64,000 nt of DNA from Streptomyces cyanogenus (GCF_017526105.1 NZ_CP071839.1:2104501-2168500), one strand, 5' to 3'; positions 45,018-54,186 are shown, counted from the first letter of the stretch. Notes: generated by a model from the sequence alone, not told the origin. Program-made: numbers and translations.

Positions 45018-45386
45018 CTAATCCCCGTACGCCGCCCGCAGCGCGTCCCGCACCGCGTCCAGCGCCGCCCCCTCGTCCAGCCCGAGCCGCCGCACCCGAT
45101 CGGCGTACGCCTGCGCAGCCGAGGAGGCCTCACGCGCCGCGGCCGAGCCGGCGGCGGCCACGAACGTGCCGTTGCGCCCCCGCGTCTCGATCACCCCGTC
45201 CCCCTCCAGCGCCCGGTACGCCTTGGCCACCGTGTTCACCGCGAGCCCCAGGGACTCGGCCAGTCCCCGCACGGTCGGCAGCCGGTACCCCACCGGGAGC
45301 GCCCCGGACCGCGCCTGTTCGGAGATCTGCGCCCGCACCTGCTCGTACGGGGGCGCGCTGTCATCGATGCGGATCTTCAGGCTCAC
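45018..45386 (-). CDS. YtrA-type GntR regulator
   Basis: A 122-residue short GntR regulator of the YtrA subfamily. The winged helix fills residues 10-75 (YRLPTVRGLAESLGLAVNTVAKAYRALEGDGVIETRGRNGTFV), and only a short helical tail follows, as is usual in YtrA proteins that dimerise without a large effector domain. It is convergent with the DUF72 gene and divergent from the acetyltransferase gene. YtrA proteins often regulate ABC transporters, but none is adjacent here. Confidence 0.86.
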   Translation of the reverse strand: MSLKIRIDDSAPPYEQVRAQISEQARSGALPVGYRLPTVRGLAESLGLAVNTVAKAYRALEGDGVIETRGRNGTFVAAAGSAAAREASSAAQAYADRVRRLGLDEGAALDAVRDALRAAYGD

Positions 45387-45457
45387 AAGGCCGATTGTCC
45401 CGCACGCGCCGGAAAATGAGAGGCAGCCCGGCCACCCCGCCCGTACGGTGCATCCTC

Positions 45458-46387
45458 ATGACAGTGCTCGTCCGCGCCCTGCGCCCCGACGTCCCCGCCG
45501 ACACCGAGGGCTTCGCCCGCGTCCGCCGACGCGCTCTCCCGTACATGCTGTTCACCGCGGAGTCCGTCCGGCACACGGCCGCCCGCATGCACCCCGGCGC
45601 CCGCTTCCGGCCGCTCGTCGCGGAGGAGGACGGCGAGATCATCGGCACGGCACAGGTCCATCTGATCCACGACAGCCCCGAACCGGGCCAGGGCGCCCTG
45701 AACATCTATGTCCGCCCGGACCGCACGCACCGCGGCGCCGGCCGGCTGCTGGTGCGGGTGGCCGAGGAGTACCTGACGGACCTGGGTGCCACCCGGCTGT
45801 TCGCCTGGGCGCTGGACGAGCCGGCGAACCGGGCCTTCGCCGAGCGGCGCGGCTACCGGCGGGGCCGTGCCGCGCACTTCCTCCGGCTGGACCTGGCGCA
45901 CGGCACCCTCCCGCCGCTTCCGGAGATCCCGTCCGGTGTCGAGCTGCGGACGGCCGCCGACTTCGCGGACGATCCCCGGCCGCTGTTCGAGCTGGACGCG
46001 GAGACGGTGCAGGACGAACCGAGCGATGTGGACCACGCGTTCACGGACTACGACGCCTGGCTCGCGGAGACCTGGAACCACCCGCTGCTGGACCGGGAGC
46101 TGACCACGGCCGCCTGTGTCGACGGCCGGCCGGTCGCGTTCACCGTGGCCTACACCGACGGCGACGGCCGTTACTCCACGGCGATGACGGGCACCGCCCG
46201 CGCCCACCGCGGCCGCGGCCTGGCCAGACTCGCCAAGATCCATTCCCTCCACCGGGCCCGCGCGGCCGGTGTCACCGAGGCCTTCACGGGCAACGACACC
46301 GGCAACGATCCCATGATCGCGATCAACAGGTGGCTCGGGTACGAGGTCTGCGCGCAGGAGGTGCGCTATGTCCGTGAACTCGGCTGA
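45458..46387 (+). CDS. Tandem GNAT-domain N-acetyltransferase
   Basis: A 309-residue protein with two GNAT-like halves. The first half has the acetyl-CoA loop VRPDRTHRGAGRLLVRVAEEYL near residue 90. The second has TGTARAHRGRGLARLAKIHSLHRA near residue 250, then NRWLGYEV near the end. The usual R/Q-x-x-G-x-G/A pattern is visible in both. It acetylates an amine group in an unknown substrate. The last 20 bases overlap the start of the DUF402 gene, so these two are coupled. Confidence 0.85.
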   Translation: MTVLVRALRPDVPADTEGFARVRRRALPYMLFTAESVRHTAARMHPGARFRPLVAEEDGEIIGTAQVHLIHDSPEPGQGALNIYVRPDRTHRGAGRLLVRVAEEYLTDLGATRLFAWALDEPANRAFAERRGYRRGRAAHFLRLDLAHGTLPPLPEIPSGVELRTAADFADDPRPLFELDAETVQDEPSDVDHAFTDYDAWLAETWNHPLLDRELTTAACVDGRPVAFTVAYTDGDGRYSTAMTGTARAHRGRGLARLAKIHSLHRARAAGVTEAFTGNDTGNDPMIAINRWLGYEVCAQEVRYVRELG

Positions 46388-46868
46388 GCCGGCAGACCGG
46401 TTGGAGGTCGTCCTGGTCAAGGCGGGCCGTACGAAGATCCGTTACCCGGCGGAGCTGCTCCGGGACGACGGCGACCGGATCGCCGTACGCGCCGCCTGGG
46501 CGGGATCCGGGGTCCGCGACTTCGGGTTCGTGCGCTTCGAGCCCGGTGACGTGTTCACCGAGTACTACTGGCGGAACCGGTGGTACTCGGTGAAGGAGGT
46601 GCGCGCGGCGGACGGCTCGGTCAAGGGCTGGTACTGCGACATCACGCGGCCCGCCACGCGAACCGGCCCGGAGCTGGTCGTGGAGGACCTCGACCTGGAC
46701 CTGTGGCGCTCCGCGGACGGCCGGGACGTGCGGCGGCTGGACGAGGACGAGTTCGCCGGGAGCGGCCTCGCCCAGCGGGACCCGCAGGCCGCGGCCGCCG
46801 CGGTGGCCGCGCTCGACACGCTGGAGGCGCTGGCCCGCTCCGGCGGCTTCGCCGAGCTGCTCGCCTGA
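46368..46868 (+). CDS. DUF402 (Ntdp/FomD-like) domain protein
   Basis: A 166-residue beta-barrel protein of the DUF402 family, whose studied members hydrolyse nucleoside di/triphosphates or cytidylyl phosphonates with metal. Typical conserved parts are FEPGDVFTEYYWRNRWYSVKEV and VKGWYCDITRP, with clustered acidic and Tyr residues (ELVVEDLDLDLW) that would bind the metal ion. The gene overlaps the GNAT gene by 20 bases. The exact nucleotide is unknown. Confidence 0.83.
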   Translation: MSVNSAEPADRLEVVLVKAGRTKIRYPAELLRDDGDRIAVRAAWAGSGVRDFGFVRFEPGDVFTEYYWRNRWYSVKEVRAADGSVKGWYCDITRPATRTGPELVVEDLDLDLWRSADGRDVRRLDEDEFAGSGLAQRDPQAAAAAVAALDTLEALARSGGFAELLA

Positions 46869-46892
46869 GGCGCCCCGCTGCCCGTGGCGCGG

Positions 46893-47511
46893 TCACACGG
46901 TGGCCACCACCGCGTACCGCTCGTCCTCGACGTCCCTGCCCCACAGCAGCGAGTCGTCGGACAGTCGCTCCACGCGCACGTTGCGGGTGAGCGGCTCCAG
47001 GTGGGCGGTGAGCCGCGCGGCCGGTATGCCCACCGGGGCGAGGGCCCCCCAGACACCCTCGACCAGCACGAACCGGCCCCCGGGACGCAGCAGGCCACGC
47101 CAGTGCCGCAGCACCCCGGCCGGGTCCGGCAGCGCCCACAGCAGATGCCGGACGAGGACCGCGTCGAAGCCCCGCGGTGCCACCGGCGGGGCGACGGCGT
47201 CCCCGTACAGGATCCGCGCGGTGCGCCCGGCGAGCTTGGCCCGGGCGAGCTCCACCATCGCCGGGGACCGGTCGACCCCCGTCACCCGGTGCCCCTGCTC
47301 GGCGGCGAGGAGTGACAGGCTGCCGGTTCCGCAGCCGAGCGAGGACGTCGGCGGGCTGTCCGGGCAGCCAGGCGCGGAGCCGGTCCGCCCAGGCGGCGCG
47401 GACCTCGGGGTCGCGCAGGCCGTGGTCCGGCTCGTCGTCGAACGCGGCGGCGCGCGCATCCCAGTCCGTATCCGGGGCAACCGCAACCGTGTAGCTGTTC
47501 TCGCTCGTCAT
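46893..47511 (-). pseudogene. Frameshifted SAM-dependent methyltransferase
   Basis: A class I methyltransferase split over two frames. The 5' part from 47511 reads MTSENSYTVAVAPDTDWDARA through LPGQPADVL. The continuation in another frame reads LGCGTGSLSLLAAEQGHRVTGVD (motif I), then FDAVLVRHLLWALPDP and LLRPGGRFVLVEG. The junction at about 47337-47345 lacks two bases at the DLGCGTG motif (the D is missing). The 3' remainder is otherwise intact to VVATV. A genuine mutation or a sequencing/assembly error; the region should be resequenced. Confidence 0.75.
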
Positions 47512-47648
47512 GCCCAGAGAGTGACACACGCCACTGACAGTGCCGACGTGACTGCCGCCACTGACATCCCGGCGCCGATGAGGAACTCTCGCCGAAAGGG
47601 TCTGCCCCCGTGACACCGCGGGAACCGGCGGGCCTGAAGGAGGCAGCC

Positions 47649-47783
47649 ATGCGCCGTGTGACCGTGCACAAGCCCCTGAAGAAGACGGACACCCGCCGGA
47701 GCCGGGAAGAGGCGGACGAGCGCCCGGCGGGACGCCCCGAAGTGCGCAAGGACATCGCGCGCACCTGGTGGCCCGACGGCTGA
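47649..47783 (+). CDS. Small basic protein of unknown function (44 aa)
   Basis: A 44-residue open frame with a perfect AGGAGG ribosome site 5 bases before the ATG. The product begins MRRVTVHKPLKKTDTRRS and ends ARTWWPDG. It is highly charged (Lys/Arg/Glu/Asp), soluble, without Cys. It occupies the gap between the methyltransferase remnant and a convergent acetyltransferase gene. The strong translation signal and clean stop support a real small gene. Function unknown. Confidence 0.6.
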   Translation: MRRVTVHKPLKKTDTRRSREEADERPAGRPEVRKDIARTWWPDG

Positions 47784-47796
47784 CGCCCGGGGCGCC

Positions 47797-48264
47797 TCAG
47801 CTCAGCCGCTTGCGGTAGTGGATGCGGTCGTACGGACCGTCGACCCGGCGGGCCACGACCTCGTAGCCGTACCGCGGATAGATCTCCTGGTTCTCCCACA
47901 TCATCGCGTTCGTGTAGAGCCTGATCTCGTCGAGCCCCAGTGCACGCGCGTGTACGTCGACGAAGCGCAGCAGCCGACGTCCGACGCCCGTGCCGTGCGC
48001 GTCGGGACGGACGGCGATGCTGTCCACGAAGAGGTGGTCGGCGAACGCCTCGATCACCACCAGCCCGACGACGGGCTCCCCGGTGACGAACACCCTGCCC
48101 GCGGCCACGTCCGCCGCGTGGTCCGCCTCCATGGGCTGGGGCACCACGCCGATGCGCGCGATGTAGGGGTGATAGGCCGCGTCCGTCACCGCCTTCACGG
48201 CCGGTACGTCCCCGGTGCGGGCGGGCCGGACCCGTTCCGTGTGCCGGCCGTTCGTTTCGTTCAT
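47797..48264 (-). CDS. GNAT-family acetyltransferase
   Basis: A 155-residue single-domain GNAT enzyme. The acetyl-CoA pyrophosphate loop is RPDAHGTGVGRRLLRFVD near residue 86, preceded by the strand LFVDSIAV. The C-terminal motif is ENQEIYPRYGYEVVARR. Possible substrates are amino acids, peptides or antibiotics. It starts at ATG 48264 and its 3' end faces the small basic protein gene. Confidence 0.87.
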   Translation of the reverse strand: MNETNGRHTERVRPARTGDVPAVKAVTDAAYHPYIARIGVVPQPMEADHAADVAAGRVFVTGEPVVGLVVIEAFADHLFVDSIAVRPDAHGTGVGRRLLRFVDVHARALGLDEIRLYTNAMMWENQEIYPRYGYEVVARRVDGPYDRIHYRKRLS

Positions 48265-48417
48265 GGGTGAACGCTATTACCTGAGCGCAGCCTGAGTGGT
48301 TCCTTAAGCGGACCATAAGGATCTTCCCCAGCCGCCTTCGGCAGGCGATTTCGCGCCCTCTTGGGGCTAGCTTCGAATCGCCCCCACGGGATGCTGCCCG
48401 CACGCGTCGAGGGTTCC

Positions 48418-48452
48418 GGGGCCCGTCCGGCGGCTCAGGCCGGACAGGCCCC
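48418..48452 (-). terminator. Terminator of lipase gene
   Basis: GGGGCC-CG-TCCGG (48418-48430) pairs with CCGGA-CA-GGCCCC (48440-48452); two mismatches in the middle. It lies 10 bases past the lipase stop. Confidence 0.6.
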
Positions 48453-48461
48453 GGCGGCAGC

Positions 48462-49331
48462 TCAGCTGAGGGCCGAGGCGCAGCTGGTCTCGGTGGCGTG
48501 GGCCGGGTCGAGGGCGTTGGCCACCTCGTGGAAGGCGATCCGGTCGAACAGGCCGATCGCGAGGTGTTCGGAGAGGTCGAGCGCGCACAGGTCCTGGAGC
48601 AGGACGTTGCGGACGCCGGTGCCGCTCAGGTACTGGGTGCGCCAGGGGGTGGCCACCTCGTCGTACCGGGTGGCGATGACGGTGTAGCGCACCCCGGCGA
48701 CGGTGTCGCCGCCCGCGTTGAGCTTGGTGAGGAAGGCGGAGCCGGTGATCTGGTCGGCGAGGCCGGGGGTGGTGGCCTTGAGCAGGTCCTCGGCGCCGGG
48801 GAAGTACGGCAGCAGGTTGGTGAGGCCGTCCAGGTCGGTGCCGTGGTTGTCGGGGGCGAGGCCGACGAGGGCGCCGACCTTGCCGGCTCCGCCGAGGAAC
48901 TTCAGGTAGTAGCGGGGCATCATGCCGCCCTGGGAGTGTCCGACCAGGTCGGCTTTCGCGGCTCCGGTCGCGGCGAGCACCTTGTCGACGAAGGCCGAAA
49001 GCTGCTCGGCCGACTTGTCGATGGGGCCGAGGCCGTGAAAGAAGGGGACACCGGGGAGTTGGCCGTAGTCGAGGGAGTAGACGCAGTATCCGCGGCTCGT
49101 CAGGTAGGGCGCGAGGCCGAGCCAGTTGTCGACCGAGTTGCCGAGGGTGCCGTGGACGAGGACGACGGGGCGGGGGTGGGCGGCGGAGGGCTTGCAGGAG
49201 TAGTCGTTCCAGCCGGCGTCGGGGGCGGCGGCGTCGTCGGAGGCGCTGGCCGTGGCGGCCGGTACGACGGCTACGGCGGCGGTGAGGAGCACTGCGGCGA
49301 GGGGTCTGAGCACTCGCTTCCAGGGCAGCAT
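48462..49331 (-). CDS. Secreted triacylglycerol lipase (LipA/EstA-like)
   Basis: A 289-residue secreted lipase with alpha/beta-hydrolase fold. The signal peptide (residues 1-30) ends ATASASDD. Visible elements are VLVHGTLGNSVDNW (oxyanion), DLVGHSQGGMMPRYYL with the nucleophile Ser near residue 136, and C-terminal DLSEHLAIGLFD with the likely His. An acidic residue of the triad is expected in VIATRYDEVATPW. Two Cys pairs are likely. Acts on extracellular fats. Recalled homologue in S. coelicolor: SCO1735. Confidence 0.92.
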   Translation of the reverse strand: MLPWKRVLRPLAAVLLTAAVAVVPAATASASDDAAAPDAGWNDYSCKPSAAHPRPVVLVHGTLGNSVDNWLGLAPYLTSRGYCVYSLDYGQLPGVPFFHGLGPIDKSAEQLSAFVDKVLAATGAAKADLVGHSQGGMMPRYYLKFLGGAGKVGALVGLAPDNHGTDLDGLTNLLPYFPGAEDLLKATTPGLADQITGSAFLTKLNAGGDTVAGVRYTVIATRYDEVATPWRTQYLSGTGVRNVLLQDLCALDLSEHLAIGLFDRIAFHEVANALDPAHATETSCASALS

Positions 49332-49483
49332 CGCGTGATCTCCTTGCGGCTCAAGGGAGGTGGGGGCCTAACCCTGTGATCCGGATCACGAGGATGCTGT
49401 TCACTTGTCAAGTTACGGGCGAGTAGCGCAAGTGAGAAGTTACGCGTCGGTAAAAACCTCCCGTGTTAACCGGAGGCGTGGTC

Positions 49484-50488
49484 TCACGCCGCCCGGGGCC
49501 GGCCGACCGACGAGGAGCCGCCGCGGCCCAGCGACCCCGGCATCACGGCGTGTGGCCCGAACTTCGCCCGGGCGCGGTCCGCGACCTCCTCCAGGCGGCG
49601 GGCCTTCTCGTCCACGGGGTCGAAGGTGAGCTGGTAGGAGGCCTGTTCGGCGGGGGTCAGGCCCTCGGCGCGCAGGGCGAGCGCACGGACCCGGGCACGC
49701 TGCAGGCCGAGCGAGTCGTACATGCCGTAGGCCGCCCGGGCCAGGGCAGCCGTGTGCGCGGTCGGCTCCTTCAGGGTGCGGCTGCGGATGGTGGCGGACC
49801 GGTCGGCGTAGCGCACGGTGAGGGTCAGGGTGCGGCACACCTTCTCCACCGCGCGCAGCCGGGCGCCGATCTCCTCGGCCGCCGACAGCAGCGCTCCACG
49901 GTGCCGGACGGGGTCCAACTCGTCGATGGCGAAGGCCCGTTCCGTCATCAGCGACCGCGCGGCGGCGTTCGGGACGACCCGGCCCCGGTCGACACCGCTC
50001 GCCTTCTCGCGCAGCTCGCGGCCGGCCTTCGCACCGATCAGCCGCTGGAGCGTGGACAGCGGCGCGGCGGCGACCAGGCCCAGGGTGTCCAGGCCGTACT
50101 CGCCCAGAGTGCGGGCGGTCGCCGCGCCGATGCCGGGCAGTGCGGCGACGGGCTTGTCGGCGAGGAACCCGGCGACGGCGTCCTCGGGCACCGCGCAGGT
50201 GACCCCGGGCCGGGCGTCGCGCAGCGCCACGCGGGCCAGCATCGGTCCCGGACCGGCACCGATCGCGCAGTCGACGCCGTACCGGGCGAGGGCCCGCACC
50301 CGGATCACCGAGGCCAGCTCCACGGCACTGCGCCCGAAGTACCGCTCGGCGCCCCGGAGATCGGCCAGCGCCCCGTCCGGCGGCAGCGCCTCGACCACCG
50401 GGGTGAACTCCTCCAGCAGCCCGAGCAGTCCCGGCAGGGCCGCCTCGTACATCGGCGGCAGCTGGAAACGTACGCAGAGGATGGTCAT
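49484..50488 (-). CDS. ImuB-like inactive Y-family polymerase
   Basis: A 334-residue DinB-fold protein. The helix-hairpin-helix and little-finger parts are clear: AALPGIGAATARTLGEYGLDTLG near residue 113, then RTLTLTVRYADRSATIRS. The active site is not: the first metal-binding Asp expected at MTILCVRFQLPP is absent and the SxDE motif reads PPDGALADL. So it should not polymerise, but rather act as a clamp-binding scaffold, like ImuB. QLTFD near residue 300 may be a beta-clamp contact. Its ATG overlaps dnaE2's stop (ATGA), so the two proteins are made together. Confidence 0.82.
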   Translation of the reverse strand: MTILCVRFQLPPMYEAALPGLLGLLEEFTPVVEALPPDGALADLRGAERYFGRSAVELASVIRVRALARYGVDCAIGAGPGPMLARVALRDARPGVTCAVPEDAVAGFLADKPVAALPGIGAATARTLGEYGLDTLGLVAAAPLSTLQRLIGAKAGRELREKASGVDRGRVVPNAAARSLMTERAFAIDELDPVRHRGALLSAAEEIGARLRAVEKVCRTLTLTVRYADRSATIRSRTLKEPTAHTAALARAAYGMYDSLGLQRARVRALALRAEGLTPAEQASYQLTFDPVDEKARRLEEVADRARAKFGPHAVMPGSLGRGGSSSVGRPRAA

Positions 50489-53400
50489 CCCGCACTCCCC
50501 GGACTCTGGTGCCACAACTTCCGTATCGCCGCGGGCCCCTGCGCGGCGTCCTGGCCGGCGGGCCGCAGATCGGCCCAGGGGTGCATCTCGTACCCCGTGG
50601 GCATGCGGATCGTCCGGTCCGCCACCGGGTCACGGGCCGCGGAGCCGGCCGGCGCGGGCAGCCCCTCGCAGCCGGCGAGCCGGGCCCGGAGCGAACCGCC
50701 GTCGTCCCCGGCCGGGGAGCCGTCCGTGCCGGACGGTCCGGCCAGCCGGGCCGCGACCCCGTCGAGTCCCTCCGCGTGCCGCACCTCGACCAGTTCGGCG
50801 AGGTTCCAGGCGGCGGAGCCGACCACGCTCAGGCTGCGCGGGCCGCGCCGCTGCACCACTCCGCGCACCAGCAGCAGCCAGGAGTGGAAGACAGTGTGGG
50901 CGCAGGCGTCGTGCGAGTCGTCGAAGAACGCGAGGTCGACCAGCCCTGTGCCGTCGTCCAGGGTGGAGAAGACGACCCGCTTGCCGGAGCGGATCGGCGG
51001 AGTCTGGGTGGCCGCCTTGGCGCCCGCGACCAGCACGGTCTCCCCGTGCCGGGCCTCGCGCAGCCGGCGCGCGGAGACCACGCCCAGCTCGTCGAGGAAC
51101 GTGCGGTAGTCGTCCATCAGATTGCGCGAGGCGTCCATGGACAGCACCCCCAGCTCGGCGCTGAGCCGCTCCGCGGCGGACAGGTCCGGCAGCCCGGCCG
51201 GGGCGGTCTTCCGCCCGCCCGCCAGCGGGAGTTGACCGCCGCCACCGCTCCGGGCGCCGCGGTGCAGTTCGGTCAGGTGCAGTTGCAGGTCGCGCCGGTT
51301 GGCGCCGAAGGCGTCCAGCGCGCCCACCTGGGCCAGCCGTCCGGCCAGCGGCCTGCTGGGCCGGGCCCGTTCCCAGAAGTCCAGCAGGGAGGCGTACGGC
51401 TGCCCGTCCGCGATCCGCTGCGCCTCGGCCTCGCTGATGCCGTGGACGTCGCAGAGGGCGAGCCGCAGCCCCCACACCTCCGGTGATTCAGACACCAGTT
51501 CGATCCTGTGTGCGACCCCGGAGACGTTCACGTCCAACGGCAGGATCGGCACCCCGCGCCGCCGGGCGTCCGCCAGCAGCAGCCGCTTCGGGTACATCCC
51601 GGGGTCGTGCGTGAGCAGCCCGGCGTAGAAGGCGGCCGGGTGATGCGCCTTCAGCCACGCCGACTGGTAGGTGGGTACGGCGAAGGCGACGGCGTGCGCC
51701 TTGCAGAAGCCGTACGACCCGAAGGCCTCCACGATCTCCCAGGTCCGCCGGATCGTCTCCGCGTCGTATCCCCTGGCCGCCGCCTGCTGGGCGAACCACA
51801 CCCTGATCCGCCCCTGCGACTCCGGTTCGGACAGCCCGCGCCGCACCCGGTCGGCCTCGCCCCGGCCGCAGCCGGTCATGAGGGCGACGATGTCGATGAC
51901 CTGCTCGTGGAAGACGACGACCCCGTACGTCCCCTTCAGCGGCTCCTCCAGGTCCGGGTGCGGATAGCGCACCGGCGCCCGCCCGTGCCGCGCCTCGATG
52001 AACGGCCGCACCATGTCGGCGGCGACGGGGCCGGGCCGGAACAGCGAGATGTCGACCACCAGATCGTGGAAGGTGCTCGGCTGCAGCCGCCCCACCAGGT
52101 CCCGCTGTCCCGGCGACTCGATCTGGAAGCAGCCCAGCGTCTCGGTGGACCGGATCAGCCGGTACGTCTCCGGGTCCCCCGGCGGCACCGCGTCCAGGTC
52201 GATCCGCTCCCCGGTCACCCGCTCCACCTCGGCGACCGCGTGCGCCATCGCCGACTGCATCCGCACGCCCAGCACATCCAGCTTGAGCAGGCCGAGGTCC
52301 TCCACGTCCTCCTTGTCGAACTGCGACATGGGCAGCCCCTCACCGCTGGTCGGCACCACCGGCGTACGGGCGAGCAGGGAGGCGTCCGACAGCAGCACCC
52401 CGCACGGGTGCATGGCGACCCCGCGCGGCAGGGCGTCGAGAGCCTCCACCAGCTCCCACAGCCTGCCGTACTTCGCACCCTCCCGCCGCGTCTCCCCGGC
52501 CAGCTGCTTCAGCTCGGGCAGCTCGGCCAGCGCGGCACGGGCGTCACGCGCCCGGATGTGCGGGAAGGACTTGGCGATCCGGTCGATCTCGGCCGGGTCC
52601 ATGGACAGCGCGGCCCCCACGTCCCGGATCGCGTGCCGCACCCGGTAGGTCTCCGGCATGGACACGGTCGCCACCCGCTCCGCGCCGAACCGGCCGATGA
52701 TCGCCCGGTAGACCTCCAGCCGCCGCGCGGACTCCACATCGATGTCGATGTCGGGCAGCACCACACGCTCCTTGGAGAGGAAGCGCTCCATCAGCAGCCC
52801 GTGCTCGACCGGATCGGCGTGCGCGATCCCCAGCAGGTGGTTGACGAGCGACCCGGCACCGGAGCCCCGGGCGGCCACCCGGATCCCCATCCCGCGTACG
52901 TCGTCGACGACCTGGGCGACCGTCAGGAAGTAGGAGGCGAAGCCGTGATGGGCGATGATGTCCAGCTCGTGGTGCATCCGCTCCCAGTACGCGCGCCGCC
53001 CGGCGTACCCGAGCCGCAGCATGCCCGCCACCGCCCGCGAGGCGAGCGCCCGCTGCGCGGTGCGCCGGCCGGCGCCGACGAGGTGCGCCTCGGGAAAGTG
53101 CACACTCCCCATCCCCAGGTCGCCCTCGGGGTCGACCCGGCACTCGGCGGCCGTGGCCCGGGTCTGCTCCAGCAGTCGCAGGGCGGTGTCCCGCCGGTAC
53201 CCGGCGGCCTCCACGACCCGCTCGGCCACGTGCAGCATGGCCTGCCCGTCCTTCAGCCAGGCCTCGCCGGAGTCCAGCTCCGCCCGGGGGTCGATCGGCA
53301 CCAGACGCCGTGCGGCATCCAGTACGTCGGCGACCGGCCCCTGCCCGGGATCGGCGTACCGGACGGCGTTGCTGAGCACCGGCCGCACCCCCTGCTCGGC

Positions 53401-54021
53401 GGCGAACCCGACGGTACGGGCCGCCAGCCGCAGGGAACCGGCCCCCGTACCCGTACGCCCGTGCCAGACGGCCTCCAGTCGCAGCGCGTCGCCGTAGACC
53501 TCGCGCCACGGCACGAGCAGTTCCGCCGCCCGGTCGGGGCGCCCGGCGGCGAGCGCCCGCCCCACGTCCGACCCCGGCCCGAGCAGCACCACCAGACCGT
53601 CGCCCTGGTTGCCGGCCCACGGAAGCAGCGGGACCCCCTCCCCCGCGTGCGCCGCCGTGACCAGCCCGCACAGGTCGGCCCAGCCCCGGGCGCCGTCCCG
53701 GGCGAGGAAGGTCGCCCGGGGGGCCGACTCGTCCACGAAGGCACCACCGCGCACCGGCGTACGCCGCCTCTCACGCCGTACGGCCTCCCGCGCCTCCACC
53801 GCCAGGTCCACCCCGAACAGCGGACGCACGCCGGCCCCGGCGCACGCCTTGGCGAAACGCACGGTACCGGCGAGGGTGTCGCGGTCGGTCAGGGCCAGGG
53901 CGTCCATTCCCCGCTCCGCGGCGCGCTCGGCCAGCCGCTCCGGATGGGACGCCCCGTACCTCAGGGAGAACCCGGAGACGGTGTGCAGATGCGCGAAGCC
54001 CGGCACACACACCTCCCGCAC
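50485..54021 (-). CDS. dnaE2: Error-prone DNA polymerase DnaE2
   Basis: A 1,178-residue C-family polymerase of the DnaE2 type used in SOS mutagenesis and translesion synthesis. The N-terminal PHP domain begins FAHLHTVSGFSLRYGASHPE. The palm has the catalytic set PDIDIDVES near residue 425; finger and thumb segments include GVVFHEQVIDI and YGFCKAHAVAFA. The C-terminal OB and beta-binding parts are present (RLREARHGETVLVAGA). Start is GTG 54021, or a GTG a few codons later. Two LexA-box-like sites lie 21-81 bases upstream. Partner ImuB-like gene follows. Confidence 0.95.
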   Translation of the reverse strand: MREVCVPGFAHLHTVSGFSLRYGASHPERLAERAAERGMDALALTDRDTLAGTVRFAKACAGAGVRPLFGVDLAVEAREAVRRERRRTPVRGGAFVDESAPRATFLARDGARGWADLCGLVTAAHAGEGVPLLPWAGNQGDGLVVLLGPGSDVGRALAAGRPDRAAELLVPWREVYGDALRLEAVWHGRTGTGAGSLRLAARTVGFAAEQGVRPVLSNAVRYADPGQGPVADVLDAARRLVPIDPRAELDSGEAWLKDGQAMLHVAERVVEAAGYRRDTALRLLEQTRATAAECRVDPEGDLGMGSVHFPEAHLVGAGRRTAQRALASRAVAGMLRLGYAGRRAYWERMHHELDIIAHHGFASYFLTVAQVVDDVRGMGIRVAARGSGAGSLVNHLLGIAHADPVEHGLLMERFLSKERVVLPDIDIDVESARRLEVYRAIIGRFGAERVATVSMPETYRVRHAIRDVGAALSMDPAEIDRIAKSFPHIRARDARAALAELPELKQLAGETRREGAKYGRLWELVEALDALPRGVAMHPCGVLLSDASLLARTPVVPTSGEGLPMSQFDKEDVEDLGLLKLDVLGVRMQSAMAHAVAEVERVTGERIDLDAVPPGDPETYRLIRSTETLGCFQIESPGQRDLVGRLQPSTFHDLVVDISLFRPGPVAADMVRPFIEARHGRAPVRYPHPDLEEPLKGTYGVVVFHEQVIDIVALMTGCGRGEADRVRRGLSEPESQGRIRVWFAQQAAARGYDAETIRRTWEIVEAFGSYGFCKAHAVAFAVPTYQSAWLKAHHPAAFYAGLLTHDPGMYPKRLLLADARRRGVPILPLDVNVSGVAHRIELVSESPEVWGLRLALCDVHGISEAEAQRIADGQPYASLLDFWERARPSRPLAGRLAQVGALDAFGANRRDLQLHLTELHRGARSGGGGQLPLAGGRKTAPAGLPDLSAAERLSAELGVLSMDASRNLMDDYRTFLDELGVVSARRLREARHGETVLVAGAKAATQTPPIRSGKRVVFSTLDDGTGLVDLAFFDDSHDACAHTVFHSWLLLVRGVVQRRGPRSLSVVGSAAWNLAELVEVRHAEGLDGVAARLAGPSGTDGSPAGDDGGSLRARLAGCEGLPAPAGSAARDPVADRTIRMPTGYEMHPWADLRPAGQDAAQGPAAIRKLWHQSPGSAG

Positions 54022-54041
54022 TCGTGAGCCCCGAACGACTC

Positions 54042-54057
54042 TCGAACATCAGTTCCA
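54042..54057. promoter_or_regulatory. LexA (SOS) box 1 of dnaE2
   Basis: TCGAAC-ATCA-GTTCCA matches the actinobacterial SOS box TCGAAC-N4-GTTCGA except at one base. It lies 21 bases before the dnaE2 start codon. Confidence 0.8.
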
Positions 54058-54086
54058 ACTTCCCCACCTCCACCATACCCCCATTC

Positions 54087-54102
54087 CCGAACATGTGTAC
54101 GA
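54087..54102. promoter_or_regulatory. Possible LexA box 2 of dnaE2
   Basis: CCGAAC-ATGT-GTACGA matches the SOS box with two differences. It is 45 bases upstream of box 1. Confidence 0.55.
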
Positions 54103-54186
54103 CATCCAGGACGCGGCCTCTCACCTGCGCAAACAGGCCCTCCCGGGCGGCGGCTCCGAGGCCCCCGGGGCACCCGCGCACGACGA

